Positions 37,108 to 46,214 of a stretch of DNA of 64,000 nucleotides are shown piece after piece (the first letter of the stretch is position 1; each line of letters opens with the position of its first letter). Below the pieces are notes generated by a model, which was given only the letters and a program-made list of their open reading frames with translations, had not been told where the DNA came from and searched no databases. The translations under genes and the position numbers were made by a program. Source of the DNA: Colwellia sp. Arc7-D (lineage in GTDB: Bacteria; Pseudomonadota; Gammaproteobacteria; Enterobacterales; Alteromonadaceae); NCBI RefSeq assembly GCF_003061515.1, contig NZ_CP028924.1, positions 2,232,001 to 2,296,000 of the forward strand. The letters are read 5' to 3'.

Positions 37108-40100
37108 TTAATTTTTTAATTTTTTAATTTTTATTTTATCTGCTAATTTCATTACTTCTCTATCAGCAGAAATTAGGTGCTTTTTAATCTTCAGGAGATC
37201 AGAGTTATTTAATGTATCTACTAGAAACCTTGCATCATTAAACTCTTCATCAGTAAACGCTCTTCCGATATCCTCTACAACCCCTTGAATCTTATATAAA
37301 ATTGCAGCTCTTTTAACTTCGTCGTCTGGTTTGAATATTAAATTATCCGCGACACCTGCAACTGTAGAGACTTGAGTTAAGAACTTCTTGAGTTTCTTGA
37401 AGGAGATTGTATCTGAATTTAAGTTGACCCCTAAAACCGCACCCTGAGTAGTAACTTCCATTGCTCCTTCAAAAGCACTTAAATTTTCATAGCTATTAAT
37501 TCCTTTAGGCATTTTATTAAAAACATCCAGTTCTGCTGTCTTAGTTGACTCTAGTCCTGATACTCTGAAGGTTTCTTCGAGCATAGCTTGTCTTCTGGCG
37601 AATTCTTGAACATAGGAACTAGATATAACATTAATATCATCGACTTCTTTACTGTAGTTAGCGGCCATAAACTCAGGATTTTCAACAGTAGAGTCGTTGT
37701 AAGCGTCTTTAGATTTATTAATCAGGGCTGTCCTTTGTTCGGCCAGTTCTGATATTTTTAAAACTACTAAATTAAAATGATAAATTTGTTCTAAAATGAA
37801 CCTAGGACCACTTTTCCAATAGCGGCAATTACCACATCTCATAGCCCCTTGCTCAAGTTGTTTTATCTCGTAGACCTCCTGACCTTTGAAGTTTATATAA
37901 GATGTTAATCCTCCATATGCACAAGAATACCCAAAACAAATACCCCCACCAGCAAGTCTTGCAATAGATTCAACTTCTTTAGTTCTGTTGGGATCTCCAA
38001 TATTTTTGGCATCTTCATTTTGCCACTCTGGTACTAAACCAAAGTTGCATATTAATGTTTCACCCTTTCTTAAAAAGGCTAATTCATTTGTTTGGGTTGC
38101 CCCTTGTTTATTCTGTGCTTGAATGAGCAATTCTTTCATTTTTTTAGCTTCAATTTTTTGATAATAAACGGTCATAATTGCTGTTGCATGGCCGACTAAC
38201 ATTTGAACAACTTTTTCATCCACTCCTTTATTTAATAAAGTGGAAATACCAAAGACTCGTAAGCCGTGTAAGTCATAAAGAGCTGTACCGTCATTTTTGA
38301 ATAATACATTTTGATTTTTTAGTTCTGGGAACTTTAACTTAATTATTCTATCTGTTTCTTCAAGTAATAATTTGAAATAACTTCTCAATTCGTCTGCACT
38401 AATTGGTAAATACAAGTTATCTCGAGATTTATACTTTTCTTTGTTGACAGATGTCATCGCTGATAATCGTACTTTACGAGGATTTCGAAAAAGAGGTGTA
38501 AAGTATGGAAGATCATCCCACACACTAACATCATAATATCCAGCGTTCTCATCTGTCGTCTTTACTGGTTTAGTCACACTTGCTGGACAATATTTATCGT
38601 TCCACGTTTTCTGGCTTTCGATAATGTCATAAACTTGTTTAAAATGCCCATCTGCCCCCTCATAAGGCCAAGGTATTTCGTAACCTGTTTCGCCTGCTCT
38701 TTGAGCTTTTTCAGATTTGGTTTTATTTGTACTTATGTATAAACATAAAGCTTTATTTTTTTGACCATAGGGGTTAAAAATAACTCCTGTATTTCCATGT
38801 CTAGACTCATGATTTTTACCATCCTCATAAACGTAATTAGCGAGTGGACCATTGTTTTTCTTGTATTTTTGAGTTTTAAAGTCCCATAGTTCAGAGTCCA
38901 TAAGCCCTTCATCAAGCCATCTAGCCTGTTTACCACGCAAAGGAACTAAAAGTAATAAATGTATAATTCGAGCGCAATGGGGTCGGAACTTCATTTCCAT
39001 TTCTTTTGTTTGGTGGTTTAATAATGAACTTGTAAATCGTTGCTGACTCTTAGCAAAGGCGTAATCATTCTCAGTCGCAACGCTAAAAAGCTCTTCATAC
39101 ACATAAGAAGGTATGAGTCGCCTGTGAGTTGAGCATGGTACATGCCGTTCCCCTTTGAATAATTCCTTAACTGGAGGTATGGGATTGTTTATTTTAGCTC
39201 TTAAATTTGTCGATTCTAGCTTTGCCCACGTTTCTAGAATTTTAAACGCTACACTCCATGTTGCTTTTTGGTTGGATAGACTAATAACAGAGCCACTACT
39301 ATTTTTTTTCGATTTTATATATTCATAAAATGTGACACCTTTATACATATTGCCTGTAGGGTCGTATATCATAAAAGAAGATATGTCATGTAGTGTATTA
39401 ATTTTATCAGGAAGACTTATAATCCATTCTGCAAAAGTATTTATATTGTTAGCCTTATTCGAATTACTCGCCTTGTTTGCGAATCTAGACATTTCACCTT
39501 TAATTGAATTAGACAATTTACCTTCAGCCCAGCCCATATCAGGATTCTTTCGATTTTTATCAGCATTAATTAATCTTTTATGTGATAGAGGGTTAAGTTG
39601 TGATTTAGAAAATGGCTTATAATTCTTACGAGTATTCCATTCTGTATCTTTTTCAATTTGGTTTATAACTCTTTCAAAAGCTTTATAAGGTAGCCCTGTG
39701 CTAGTCACGTAATTTTGATTTGCTTTTTTTGCTTCAGACACTTTAAGGAAGTAATTTTCTGGTATATCACTAATACACTCAAAAGAATTATGTGCATTAA
39801 TCAGTTTAATTAAAGTCTTATTTTCTCTACCTAATGAACGTATAACCTTAACAAACGGTGTTGATTCTAAAAAGTCGTCCGAATGTTTGCGGTAGCTCAT
39901 TGAAGTAAAAAAAAAAGGAAAATATATAAGCTTTCCATCAACGCTATCGATTAAATTCAGCAAGCGAGGTAACCATTTGGCTCTTTGGTAAGCCTGATAT
40001 ACATAGTTTATGAAAGGGTTTCTTTTAGTTTTTGAATTAATAAAAAATTCATTAAAAGCCCCTTGCATAAACTTATGCCTTATACCTGTATCAGGATGCT

Positions 40101-40794
40101 CCATTTCTTTAAATTTATGATTATTAACCTTAGAGTCTTGTTTAAACAATGGCTGTGAAATTAGTAAGAAATGATATATTGGACTTGATTTTATTATATC
40201 TATATCGTAAACATGCTCAGCTTTAAACTGATCAGGCATATTAAAGCTTTTAGACGTACATATAGATAGCATCAAGTTAATAGCCGTTTCGTCATTAATG
40301 CCTTTGAAAGTATCTTCCCAATCAATCCAATACGGAGAAAAAGCCGTGTTTCCTATGGCGCTAGCAGCAGTAGCCTTATTTATCATTTCTAGGAAATCAG
40401 CGTTTTCAATATATGTTTCAATAACATTTAATCTTTGTTCAGAGTTTATACTATCAACAAATAGCCTTTTAAATTCAACCAATTCAAATGGATACAATGT
40501 GGCTTTAGCTGGAGTTTTCCCTTGTTCAATCAATGTGCACACGTTAAAATAAATTTGGGATTGTATTTTTTTGCAAGCGTTGTTTAATGCTTTACCTAAT
40601 CCAATAGTTCTAGAAATTACTTTCAAGGCAAATGGGTTTATAACAGCAATGTTTCCGGTAGGGTTGAAAAGAACCTCTTTATTTGACATGTAGCCAATAC
40701 CATTTTCTAAGATATTTAAGTCTTGGGATAGCGTTATATCTAAGTTATCAATCCAGGTATTAATGTTATTATTAATTATTTCTACTATATCCAT
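37108..40794 (-). CDS. gmtZ: Large tyrosine recombinase, candidate GmtZ
   Basis: A 1,228-residue protein with tyrosine recombinase motifs in its middle: L-V-P-L-R-G-K-Q-A-R-W near 620, H-G-L-R-V-F-G-I-S-T-L (HxLR) near 870 and V-G-H-A-T-A-I-M-T-V-Y-Y (H...Y nucleophile) near 895. A likely zinc cluster follows (I-C-F-G-Y-S-C and R-C-G-N-C-R-Y-W, near 960-1,000), then a helical C-terminus. It overlaps the upstream recombinase by 10 bp. Oversized recombinases paired with a second recombinase and a small protein match the gamma-mobile-trio layout. It would catalyse movement of the island. Confidence 0.7.
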   Translation of the reverse strand: MDIVEIINNNINTWIDNLDITLSQDLNILENGIGYMSNKEVLFNPTGNIAVINPFALKVISRTIGLGKALNNACKKIQSQIYFNVCTLIEQGKTPAKATLYPFELVEFKRLFVDSINSEQRLNVIETYIENADFLEMINKATAASAIGNTAFSPYWIDWEDTFKGINDETAINLMLSICTSKSFNMPDQFKAEHVYDIDIIKSSPIYHFLLISQPLFKQDSKVNNHKFKEMEHPDTGIRHKFMQGAFNEFFINSKTKRNPFINYVYQAYQRAKWLPRLLNLIDSVDGKLIYFPFFFTSMSYRKHSDDFLESTPFVKVIRSLGRENKTLIKLINAHNSFECISDIPENYFLKVSEAKKANQNYVTSTGLPYKAFERVINQIEKDTEWNTRKNYKPFSKSQLNPLSHKRLINADKNRKNPDMGWAEGKLSNSIKGEMSRFANKASNSNKANNINTFAEWIISLPDKINTLHDISSFMIYDPTGNMYKGVTFYEYIKSKKNSSGSVISLSNQKATWSVAFKILETWAKLESTNLRAKINNPIPPVKELFKGERHVPCSTHRRLIPSYVYEELFSVATENDYAFAKSQQRFTSSLLNHQTKEMEMKFRPHCARIIHLLLLVPLRGKQARWLDEGLMDSELWDFKTQKYKKNNGPLANYVYEDGKNHESRHGNTGVIFNPYGQKNKALCLYISTNKTKSEKAQRAGETGYEIPWPYEGADGHFKQVYDIIESQKTWNDKYCPASVTKPVKTTDENAGYYDVSVWDDLPYFTPLFRNPRKVRLSAMTSVNKEKYKSRDNLYLPISADELRSYFKLLLEETDRIIKLKFPELKNQNVLFKNDGTALYDLHGLRVFGISTLLNKGVDEKVVQMLVGHATAIMTVYYQKIEAKKMKELLIQAQNKQGATQTNELAFLRKGETLICNFGLVPEWQNEDAKNIGDPNRTKEVESIARLAGGGICFGYSCAYGGLTSYINFKGQEVYEIKQLEQGAMRCGNCRYWKSGPRFILEQIYHFNLVVLKISELAEQRTALINKSKDAYNDSTVENPEFMAANYSKEVDDINVISSSYVQEFARRQAMLEETFRVSGLESTKTAELDVFNKMPKGINSYENLSAFEGAMEVTTQGAVLGVNLNSDTISFKKLKKFLTQVSTVAGVADNLIFKPDDEVKRAAILYKIQGVVEDIGRAFTDEEFNDARFLVDTLNNSDLLKIKKHLISADREVMKLADKIKIKKLKN

Positions 40795-42221
40795 CTAATT
40801 TTACCCCATTCTTTATCTAATTTTACTACGAGCTTTTCCCACGATGTTTTTTCGTTTGTTCCAGTTAATTGTTTTCTGAACTCTTCATGCGTTACATTGT
40901 AATAAATAGCTGTGCTATCAGAACTTCTATGCCGCAAAATTTGTTGGGTTTTTTCTTTAGGTAGATGTAAACCATTTGCGCAAAACATACCTGAAAAATG
41001 CCTCAGCGTATGCGTTCCAAGAACTTTTCCTGTTACTTGTTTAGATGTTCTTTGGAAGTTTTTCTCATAAGCCCCTTTTGTCATAGGTGCTCCATTGGCT
41101 TTACAAAATAAATAAGGATGGTTTATTCGTTTTTGCATAAGAAGTTCAGGAATTAATGAGAGAAATTCTTTTCTTGCTGCTTCCAAAGTCCAATTCAGCA
41201 CGTATAAACCTGCAAAGTTTCCTATTTCGATACTGCTTTTTAAAGTCACCCCTTTAAAATTCAAGTCAAATTTTGAAAGCGTGCCTACTAAATCGAGTCT
41301 TGGAACTGGATTGCTAAGATAGGATATTTCACTTTTATCCATCCCTGTTTTTGTAAATATATTTCCTGAAAATGATTTTAAATATTCAACTCGATTTATT
41401 AATTCACCAGTTTGAACATCAAAAGTATCATCTGCAATAGGATGCCCAAAAAGTACGTCATATCCGCCTGTCATTGTAGGGATTAAATCTGTGATAAAAA
41501 TATGTAATGGCTCACTTTCTCTTAATCCTGTGAATGCGCACAATAATTTTATAGCTTTATAGTTTATATTTTTTTCTTGATTAATAAATTCCATAACCTT
41601 GTCCGGCGGAAAAAACTTACTTTTATGGTTCAATGGGTTAGCATGATTATGTCTATCTCCATAATGGGCAATATTGAAGGTTGAATATTGTTCGGGTTTG
41701 TATCCTTTATCATCATCTAGATGATTGAGAAGGTTAAAGTTTTGTTTTGATAAGTTTTTGGTATAAATACCCAAGTAATCGCCCATTCGGAGATCAACAG
41801 TATTTATATAAAGCTTTGTAAAAGACTCAAACTTTTTAAATGAATACAGTCTTTTATTTACGATATTTTTGTCCGTCCTACACCACCACAGATTCCTTTC
41901 GCATAGAAGATTTTTAATCGTCCCCTGTGTGCGGCAGGTTCGATAATTAGATATCATAAGGCTAGGATTTCTATCCCAATTATTTTTTTCAGACTCAGAT
42001 CCTGACAAGTAAAAATCATGTAACTCTCCACATATTAAAAACAAATTTGATAGTGCGGATGATTTTCCAAGTTCATTGTCGTACAGATGCTTTATGAATA
42101 GCATTAGGGCGTAGCTTATAGTCCCATCTGAAAAATAAACAATGGGAAATTCCTTTTCTGGGAACTCCTTAGTTTGAACATATCGAACATAATATGACAA
42201 TGAACCCATATTTCTAATCAC
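40785..42221 (-). CDS. gmtY: Tyrosine recombinase, candidate GmtY
   Basis: A 478-residue tyrosine recombinase. Catalytic Arg is in C-A-F-T-G-L-R-E-S-E-P, HxLRH in G-T-H-T-L-R-H-F-S-G-M-F, and the H...Y motif is L-R-H-R-S-S-D-S-T-A-I-Y-Y. All essential residues appear present. It overlaps the large recombinase gene by 10 bp and lies 52 bp after the degenerate recombinase. The two-recombinase plus small-protein arrangement is what suggests GmtY. Confidence 0.75.
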   Translation of the reverse strand: MIRNMGSLSYYVRYVQTKEFPEKEFPIVYFSDGTISYALMLFIKHLYDNELGKSSALSNLFLICGELHDFYLSGSESEKNNWDRNPSLMISNYRTCRTQGTIKNLLCERNLWWCRTDKNIVNKRLYSFKKFESFTKLYINTVDLRMGDYLGIYTKNLSKQNFNLLNHLDDDKGYKPEQYSTFNIAHYGDRHNHANPLNHKSKFFPPDKVMEFINQEKNINYKAIKLLCAFTGLRESEPLHIFITDLIPTMTGGYDVLFGHPIADDTFDVQTGELINRVEYLKSFSGNIFTKTGMDKSEISYLSNPVPRLDLVGTLSKFDLNFKGVTLKSSIEIGNFAGLYVLNWTLEAARKEFLSLIPELLMQKRINHPYLFCKANGAPMTKGAYEKNFQRTSKQVTGKVLGTHTLRHFSGMFCANGLHLPKEKTQQILRHRSSDSTAIYYNVTHEEFRKQLTGTNEKTSWEKLVVKLDKEWGKIRWI

Positions 42222-42273
42222 AGGACCCCCAATAATTATCTAGTATTATAAAAAAGAAAGTTAATTCTATGTT

Positions 42274-43140
42274 TTATCTAGCTAATTTATATTTGGATAA
42301 ATCTTTATTTGAATGAAGGCGTGAATCCTTAGTTAAACTTGTTAAAAGAATCTTTTTAAGAACGTCAATTGCTATAAGAGTTTCACTGCTAGTAACATTA
42401 TATTTATTTTTTAGTGTATGTACGCTTTCAATTTTGTAAATAGATGAAAGCGTTTCAATCGCTTTAAATAACGCATTATAATTGAGAGATGAGGCTATAA
42501 CTTCATGGTGACTTTTCTGATGGGAGTCCGTTTTAATTTGAAAGATTGAACCAAAAGTTGAACATGAATTATTTTGATGAATATCACTTTTAAGTTCTGT
42601 ATCTTCCGGTTTTTTATAATTAATCGTAAGAGTTTTTTTCTCATGTCCAATGATTGATGCTAATTCAATAGAGTCATTACCTTCGGAAAAGTTTTCTTTT
42701 AATATGTTAACTAAAAAAGCTTGCCTTAGAGAATTAGAAGTAATTGGCACAGAAACTTTGTTACTTGCTGATTTAAAAGCCTTGTTCACACTCTGTCGTG
42801 ATATCGGAGACGCTTCTTTATTTTTTTGATAATTGCTTTTTCTTGATTGAAATACAAATTTATCATGAGGGTGTAATTGTCTTAATCTTTTGAAAAGATC
42901 TAAACATTCAGAATTTATATTTACCTGACTTTTATACAACCCGCCTTTCCTGATTGTATCAATCCAGATTTCACCCGAATCAAAATTAATATGCTCAAAT
43001 TCAATATTTAATATTAAAGGTAGTCTTAAGCCAGTTCTAAGTAGAATTGTAAAAACGTCTAAAATTTGCTGATTTCCATCTTCGATCAAAGTCTCTTTGA
43101 ATTTATCAATATCTTTAAATGTTAGTGTTACTTTATTCAC
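42274..43140 (-). CDS. Degenerate tyrosine recombinase / integrase-like protein
   Basis: 288 residues with a recombinase catalytic-domain look but without the usual N-terminal core-binding domain. Visible are the first Arg (L-L-R-T-G-L-R-L-P-L-I), a Lys region (I-R-K-G-G-L-Y-K) and I-I-G-H-E-K-K-T-L-T-I-N-Y near residue 165. The HxLR motif reads S-N-S-L-R, so the conserved His is lost. The C-terminal ~100 residues are unlike known integrases. It is nearest to the island end, first in the module. It may be a DNA-binding accessory or directionality factor rather than an active enzyme. Confidence 0.7.
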   Translation of the reverse strand: MNKVTLTFKDIDKFKETLIEDGNQQILDVFTILLRTGLRLPLILNIEFEHINFDSGEIWIDTIRKGGLYKSQVNINSECLDLFKRLRQLHPHDKFVFQSRKSNYQKNKEASPISRQSVNKAFKSASNKVSVPITSNSLRQAFLVNILKENFSEGNDSIELASIIGHEKKTLTINYKKPEDTELKSDIHQNNSCSTFGSIFQIKTDSHQKSHHEVIASSLNYNALFKAIETLSSIYKIESVHTLKNKYNVTSSETLIAIDVLKKILLTSLTKDSRLHSNKDLSKYKLAR

Positions 43141-43431
43141 AATAAACGTACCAAGTCATTTAGTTTGATAATATCTTACACCAACGGTCCAAGTTGTCAA
43201 ACTACCAGTTTTGACAACTTGATTACATATTAAACATTCAACTAATTATCACTCTCAGAGCTACTAAGCCAAATAGAATAGGAAAATATTTATGTGTATT
43301 CGTGATGTGTCTGCAACTGAAATTTTTTATTTATAAACAGCCAGCTTTAGACATTAAAAATCGATTTAATTGAAATGTATTGAATGAAAATACAGATTAT
43401 TCTTAGTAAATAAATAAAATAAATTAGTTAT
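43141..43431. other. Island-end region between recombinase module and nrdB fragment
   Basis: 291 bp with the recombinase promoter region, a long inverted repeat (43,191-43,220) and AT-rich sequence up to the nrdB breakpoint. No gene seen. The attachment core should lie near 43,440-43,470. Confidence 0.5.
43191..43220. repeat. 30-bp inverted repeat near island end
   Basis: Arms AAGTTGTCAAACT and AGTTTTGACAACTT are perfect except for one bulged base, with a 3-nt centre. It lies 51 bp upstream of the first recombinase gene and about 235 bp inside the breakpoint. It may be an operator for the recombinase operon or an arm-type recombinase binding site. Confidence 0.7.
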
Positions 43432-43890
43432 GTGAGTGTTTGTGTGTCTGCAAAAAAACTTATCGCTCGCGACGAAGCGCTTCATTTAACCGGCACACAA
43501 CACATGCTTAATAACTGGATGTCAGGTCGTGACGATCCAGAAATGCAAGAAATTGCCACTACATTGCGTGAAGAAGGTAAACAAATCTTCATGGACGTAG
43601 TAGAACAAGAAAAAGAATGGGCTGATTATCTATTTAAAGATGGTTCAATGATCGGCCTAAACGCGGCCATTTTAAAACAATACATTGAATACATCAGTAA
43701 TCAACGTTTAAGTGCTATCGGTTTTGATGCACCATTCGATATTAAAAGTAATCCCCTACCTTGGATGAACTCTTATTTAGTCAGTGATAACGTGCAAGTT
43801 GCACCACAAGAAACCGAAATTTCTAGCTATTTAGTTGGACAAGTTGACTCGTCAGTATCAAGTGACGACTTTGACGACTTCGATTTATAG
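43432..43890 (+). pseudogene. nrdB: C-terminal fragment of ribonucleotide reductase beta subunit NrdB
   Basis: From [19 protein letters not shown] onward, about 145 residues match class Ia NrdB, ending [10 protein letters not shown] with the usual acidic C-terminus that docks on NrdA. Family numbering: full NrdB has about 376 residues. The radical tyrosine and the first four iron ligands lie in the missing N-terminal part; only the last Glu/His ligands (E-A-L-H) remain. The fragment alone cannot be active. The first eight codons (GTG start) are island-derived. Since nrdB is normally essential, a complete copy, perhaps rebuilt at the island's other end, is expected elsewhere. Confidence 0.9.
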
Positions 43891-43895
43891 TATTT

Positions 43896-44150
43896 ATGGC
43901 TTTTAGTATTACCGTCGAGGAACACAAACTAGCGTTCCTCGATGAAGATAAAAACATACTGAACACCCTAGAAAGAGAAAATATTGAATCACATTTTCAT
44001 TGTCGTGATGGATTTTGCGGTGCTTGCCGTTGTACATTAAAAAAAGGGACCGTTGAATATCACGAGTACCCATTAGCTTATATCGGTGAAAATGAAATTC
44101 TCACTTGCTGTGCTTACCCTACGACTGACATTGAAATCATAATAGATTAA
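43896..44150 (+). CDS. yfaE: 2Fe-2S ferredoxin YfaE (NrdB cofactor maintenance)
   Basis: An 84-residue plant-type ferredoxin with cysteines in C-R-D-G-F-C-G-A-C-R-C and L-T-C-C, matching the CxxxxCxxC...C pattern. Family knowledge: YfaE supplies electrons to rebuild the diferric-tyrosyl cofactor of NrdB, and its gene normally follows nrdB directly. Here it lies 5 bp after the nrdB fragment. The native nrdA-nrdB promoter is cut off by the island, so expression would depend on a promoter within the island end. Confidence 0.93.
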   Translation: MAFSITVEEHKLAFLDEDKNILNTLERENIESHFHCRDGFCGACRCTLKKGTVEYHEYPLAYIGENEILTCCAYPTTDIEIIID

Positions 44151-44207
44151 AACGCTAATCTTTGTCGACACAGTCTTAGTCATCCCATTTATGCTTTATT
44201 AAAAATG

Positions 44208-44235
44208 AAAAAACAGCGAATTAACGCTGTTTTTA
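44208..44235. terminator. Bidirectional terminator between yfaE and deoA
   Basis: Arms AAAACAGCG and CGCTGTTTT with a 6-nt loop, flanked by A- and T-runs on either side. It fits termination of both convergent genes. Confidence 0.8.
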
Positions 44236-44282
44236 TTTCACTGCTATTGCCTGTGAAAGTGTTTTGTTAAAGCAGTAAAAGC

Positions 44283-45602
44283 CTAACCAGTAATAGTTTG
44301 ATAAATCACAGGCGCTTGTTCTGCTGCTTTCTCACCTATGTCTAACGCCGCTAAGTACTGTTGACTTGCTTGAAGCGCTGAATCTTCATCTCTAGCATGT
44401 ACACGCGCTACAACATCGCCTCGGTTGACTAAAGTACCAATAGGTAAAACTCGGTCGAAACCAACCGTATGATCTATTTGCTGACCATTCGCTGTGCGTC
44501 CGCCTTTTAAGCCTACAACAGCTAAACCGATATCACGGGTTTGCATACCATTAATGTAACCATGATCTAACGCTATAACGTCTTGTATGCAGTTTGCACG
44601 TTCCATTGAACGCCAAGGATCTTCCATAAAGTCACTTGGGCCACCTAATGCATGAATCATTTTGTTAAATATTTCAGCAGCAGCACCAGAAGACAAGGCA
44701 TGATTGATCTTTGTTAGCGCTTGATCTTCATTTTCAGCAACTTTTGCACTGACTAACATGGCTTTAGCTAATGAAACAACTACCGCATGTAAACGCGGTT
44801 CACGCAGAGAGCCATTTAAGTATTTAACTGTTTCAGCCATCTCTAGGGCATTACCTGCGGTAGCGCCTAACACTTGATTCATATCAGTGATAATAGCTTG
44901 TGTTGGCACACCTGCCCCATTCGCTACATTAACAATACTTTGTGCTAAAGCTTTGGCATCATCGATATTAGACATCATAGCGCCATTACCGACCTTTACA
45001 TCCATCACTAAACTATCAAGCCCTGCTGCTAGCTTTTTCGACAAAATAGAAGCGGTGATTAATGGAATAGACTCCACAGTAGCAGTAATATCTCGAATAC
45101 CGTATAAACGCTTATCGGCTGGTGCTAAGTTGTCAGTTTGCGAGATAATCGCCATACCTAAATCTTTAACAATACCTTTAAATTCAGCAATACTTGGTTG
45201 AACATTAAAGCCTGCAATACTTTCTAATTTATCTGCTGTCCCACCCGTATGGCCCAAACCACGACCGGCGATCATAGGAACATAAGCACCACAAGCTGCA
45301 ACAATGGCCGCTAACATAAAGCTAACTTTATCACCAACACCACCGGTTGAGTGTTTATCAACGACTGGGCCTTCTAATTCCGGCCAAGATAATACGTCAC
45401 CCGAATTTTTCATTGCCATGGTAAAATCAATTATTTCACGGGTTTCCATACCTTGTTGAAAAATCGCCATCGCCATTGAACCAGCTTGAGCATCATTAAA
45501 ATCTTTGGTTACTAAGCCATCAACAAAGCTTTGAATTTGTGCTTTAGTAAGCGAGTCACCATTTCGTTTGGTGCGAATTATTTCTTGTGGTAATAACATC
45601 AA
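44283..45602 (-). CDS. deoA: Thymidine phosphorylase DeoA
   Basis: 439 residues with the family signature V-V-D-K-H-S-T-G-G-V-G-D-K near 82-94 and G-R-G-L-G-H-T-G-G-T-A-D-K-L-E-S (about 115-130). It catalyses phosphorolysis of thymidine to thymine and 2-deoxyribose-1-phosphate in the cytosol. Length matches E. coli DeoA (440). It lies 9 bp after cdd on the same strand, so the pair forms a pyrimidine nucleoside salvage operon that probably responds to the operator upstream of cdd. Confidence 0.97.
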   Translation of the reverse strand: MMLLPQEIIRTKRNGDSLTKAQIQSFVDGLVTKDFNDAQAGSMAMAIFQQGMETREIIDFTMAMKNSGDVLSWPELEGPVVDKHSTGGVGDKVSFMLAAIVAACGAYVPMIAGRGLGHTGGTADKLESIAGFNVQPSIAEFKGIVKDLGMAIISQTDNLAPADKRLYGIRDITATVESIPLITASILSKKLAAGLDSLVMDVKVGNGAMMSNIDDAKALAQSIVNVANGAGVPTQAIITDMNQVLGATAGNALEMAETVKYLNGSLREPRLHAVVVSLAKAMLVSAKVAENEDQALTKINHALSSGAAAEIFNKMIHALGGPSDFMEDPWRSMERANCIQDVIALDHGYINGMQTRDIGLAVVGLKGGRTANGQQIDHTVGFDRVLPIGTLVNRGDVVARVHARDEDSALQASQQYLAALDIGEKAAEQAPVIYQTITG

Positions 45603-45611
45603 CTAAAATCC

Positions 45612-46031
45612 TTATTTTTCCAGTAAATCTTTGGGCGTAAAAGCATCTGGTAATAGTTCGTTAACTGTCCATTGCTTTTTATCATTATTATGGTTAACAG
45701 CAACCACCAGTGCATTCGGCGCTAAAAACTCAACAATAACTTGTCGGCAAGCACCACATGGCGGCGTTAATTTTTCTTGGTTTGTATAAATAACTATCGC
45801 TGAAAACGATGTTTCACCTGCAATAACACCTTGTGCTAAACAATTACGCTCTGCACAAACGGTTAATCCATATGAGGCATTTTCAACATTACAGCCTTTA
45901 ACTACGTTACCATTAACGGTTAACGCAGCAGCACCAACATGAAAGTTACTGTATGGCGCATAAGCATTGTTAAAGCCTTCTTTCGCAGCATTAACAAGCG
46001 TTATAAATTTATTTTCTTCAATGTTCATCAT
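45612..46031 (-). CDS. cdd: Cytidine deaminase
   Basis: This 139-residue, small tetrameric-type deaminase has N-A-S-Y-G-L-T-V-C-A-E-R (zinc Cys and catalytic Glu) and P-P-C-G-A-C-R-Q (two further zinc Cys). It deaminates cytidine and deoxycytidine to the uridines. Two adjacent Met codons could start it (46,031 or 46,028). First gene of the cdd-deoA operon, with a RutR-box-like palindrome 16 bp upstream. Confidence 0.96.
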   Translation of the reverse strand: MMNIEENKFITLVNAAKEGFNNAYAPYSNFHVGAAALTVNGNVVKGCNVENASYGLTVCAERNCLAQGVIAGETSFSAIVIYTNQEKLTPPCGACRQVIVEFLAPNALVVAVNHNNDKKQWTVNELLPDAFTPKDLLEK

Positions 46032-46046
46032 TATAAAAACCTTTAT

Positions 46047-46062
46047 CTGACCATGTGGTCAA
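46047..46062. promoter_or_regulatory. RutR-box-like operator upstream of cdd
   Basis: CTGACCATGTGGTCAA matches the published RutR consensus TTGACCANNTGGTCAA at 13 of the 14 specified positions (the first base differs), and TGACCA/TGGTCA is a perfect 6-bp palindrome. It lies directly upstream of cdd, where a repressor would act. The binder is inferred to be the RutR-like protein at 50,070. Confidence 0.7.
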
Positions 46063-46163
46063 GTTATTATCTATCCTAGTGAATCACTCAAAGAAAAGCA
46101 ACTTATATAATCAAGAATTCAACACTACAAGGTGCTAATTCAAACTTTATATTTTCACAAAAA

Positions 46164-46190
46164 AAAAGCCAACATCACTGTTGGCTTTTT
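46164..46190 (-). terminator. Terminator after the TonB receptor gene
   Basis: Arms AAAAAGCCAACA and TGTTGGCTTTTT with a 4-nt loop. On the minus strand a T-run of at least eight follows. It lies about 25 bp after the receptor stop. Confidence 0.85.
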
Positions 46191-46214
46191 AAATTAAGGA
46201 TTATCTACTGGGTA

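Larger units (their letters stand above)
1..43450. mobile_element. Genomic island (GMT-type candidate) inserted in nrdB, left end outside window
   Basis: The right boundary is seen where coding homology to NrdB starts abruptly at about 43,456 ([10 protein letters not shown]), with no NrdB-coding sequence upstream. Immediately inside lie four minus-strand recombinase-module genes (36,461-43,140), the usual position of integration genes at an island edge. Cargo includes BREX, viperin, a CHAT protease, a helicase operon and a giant repeat lipoprotein: typical defence-island content. The other end, the 5' part of nrdB and the matching attachment repeat are not visible. That the boundary lies within nrdB is read directly from the sequence. 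That everything from 1 to 43,450 is a single element is inference. Confidence 0.75.

Noticed and set aside
43432..43890. Complete small NrdB-like reductase
   Set aside because: It lacks the radical tyrosine and four of six iron ligands; homology starts mid-gene at the island junction.
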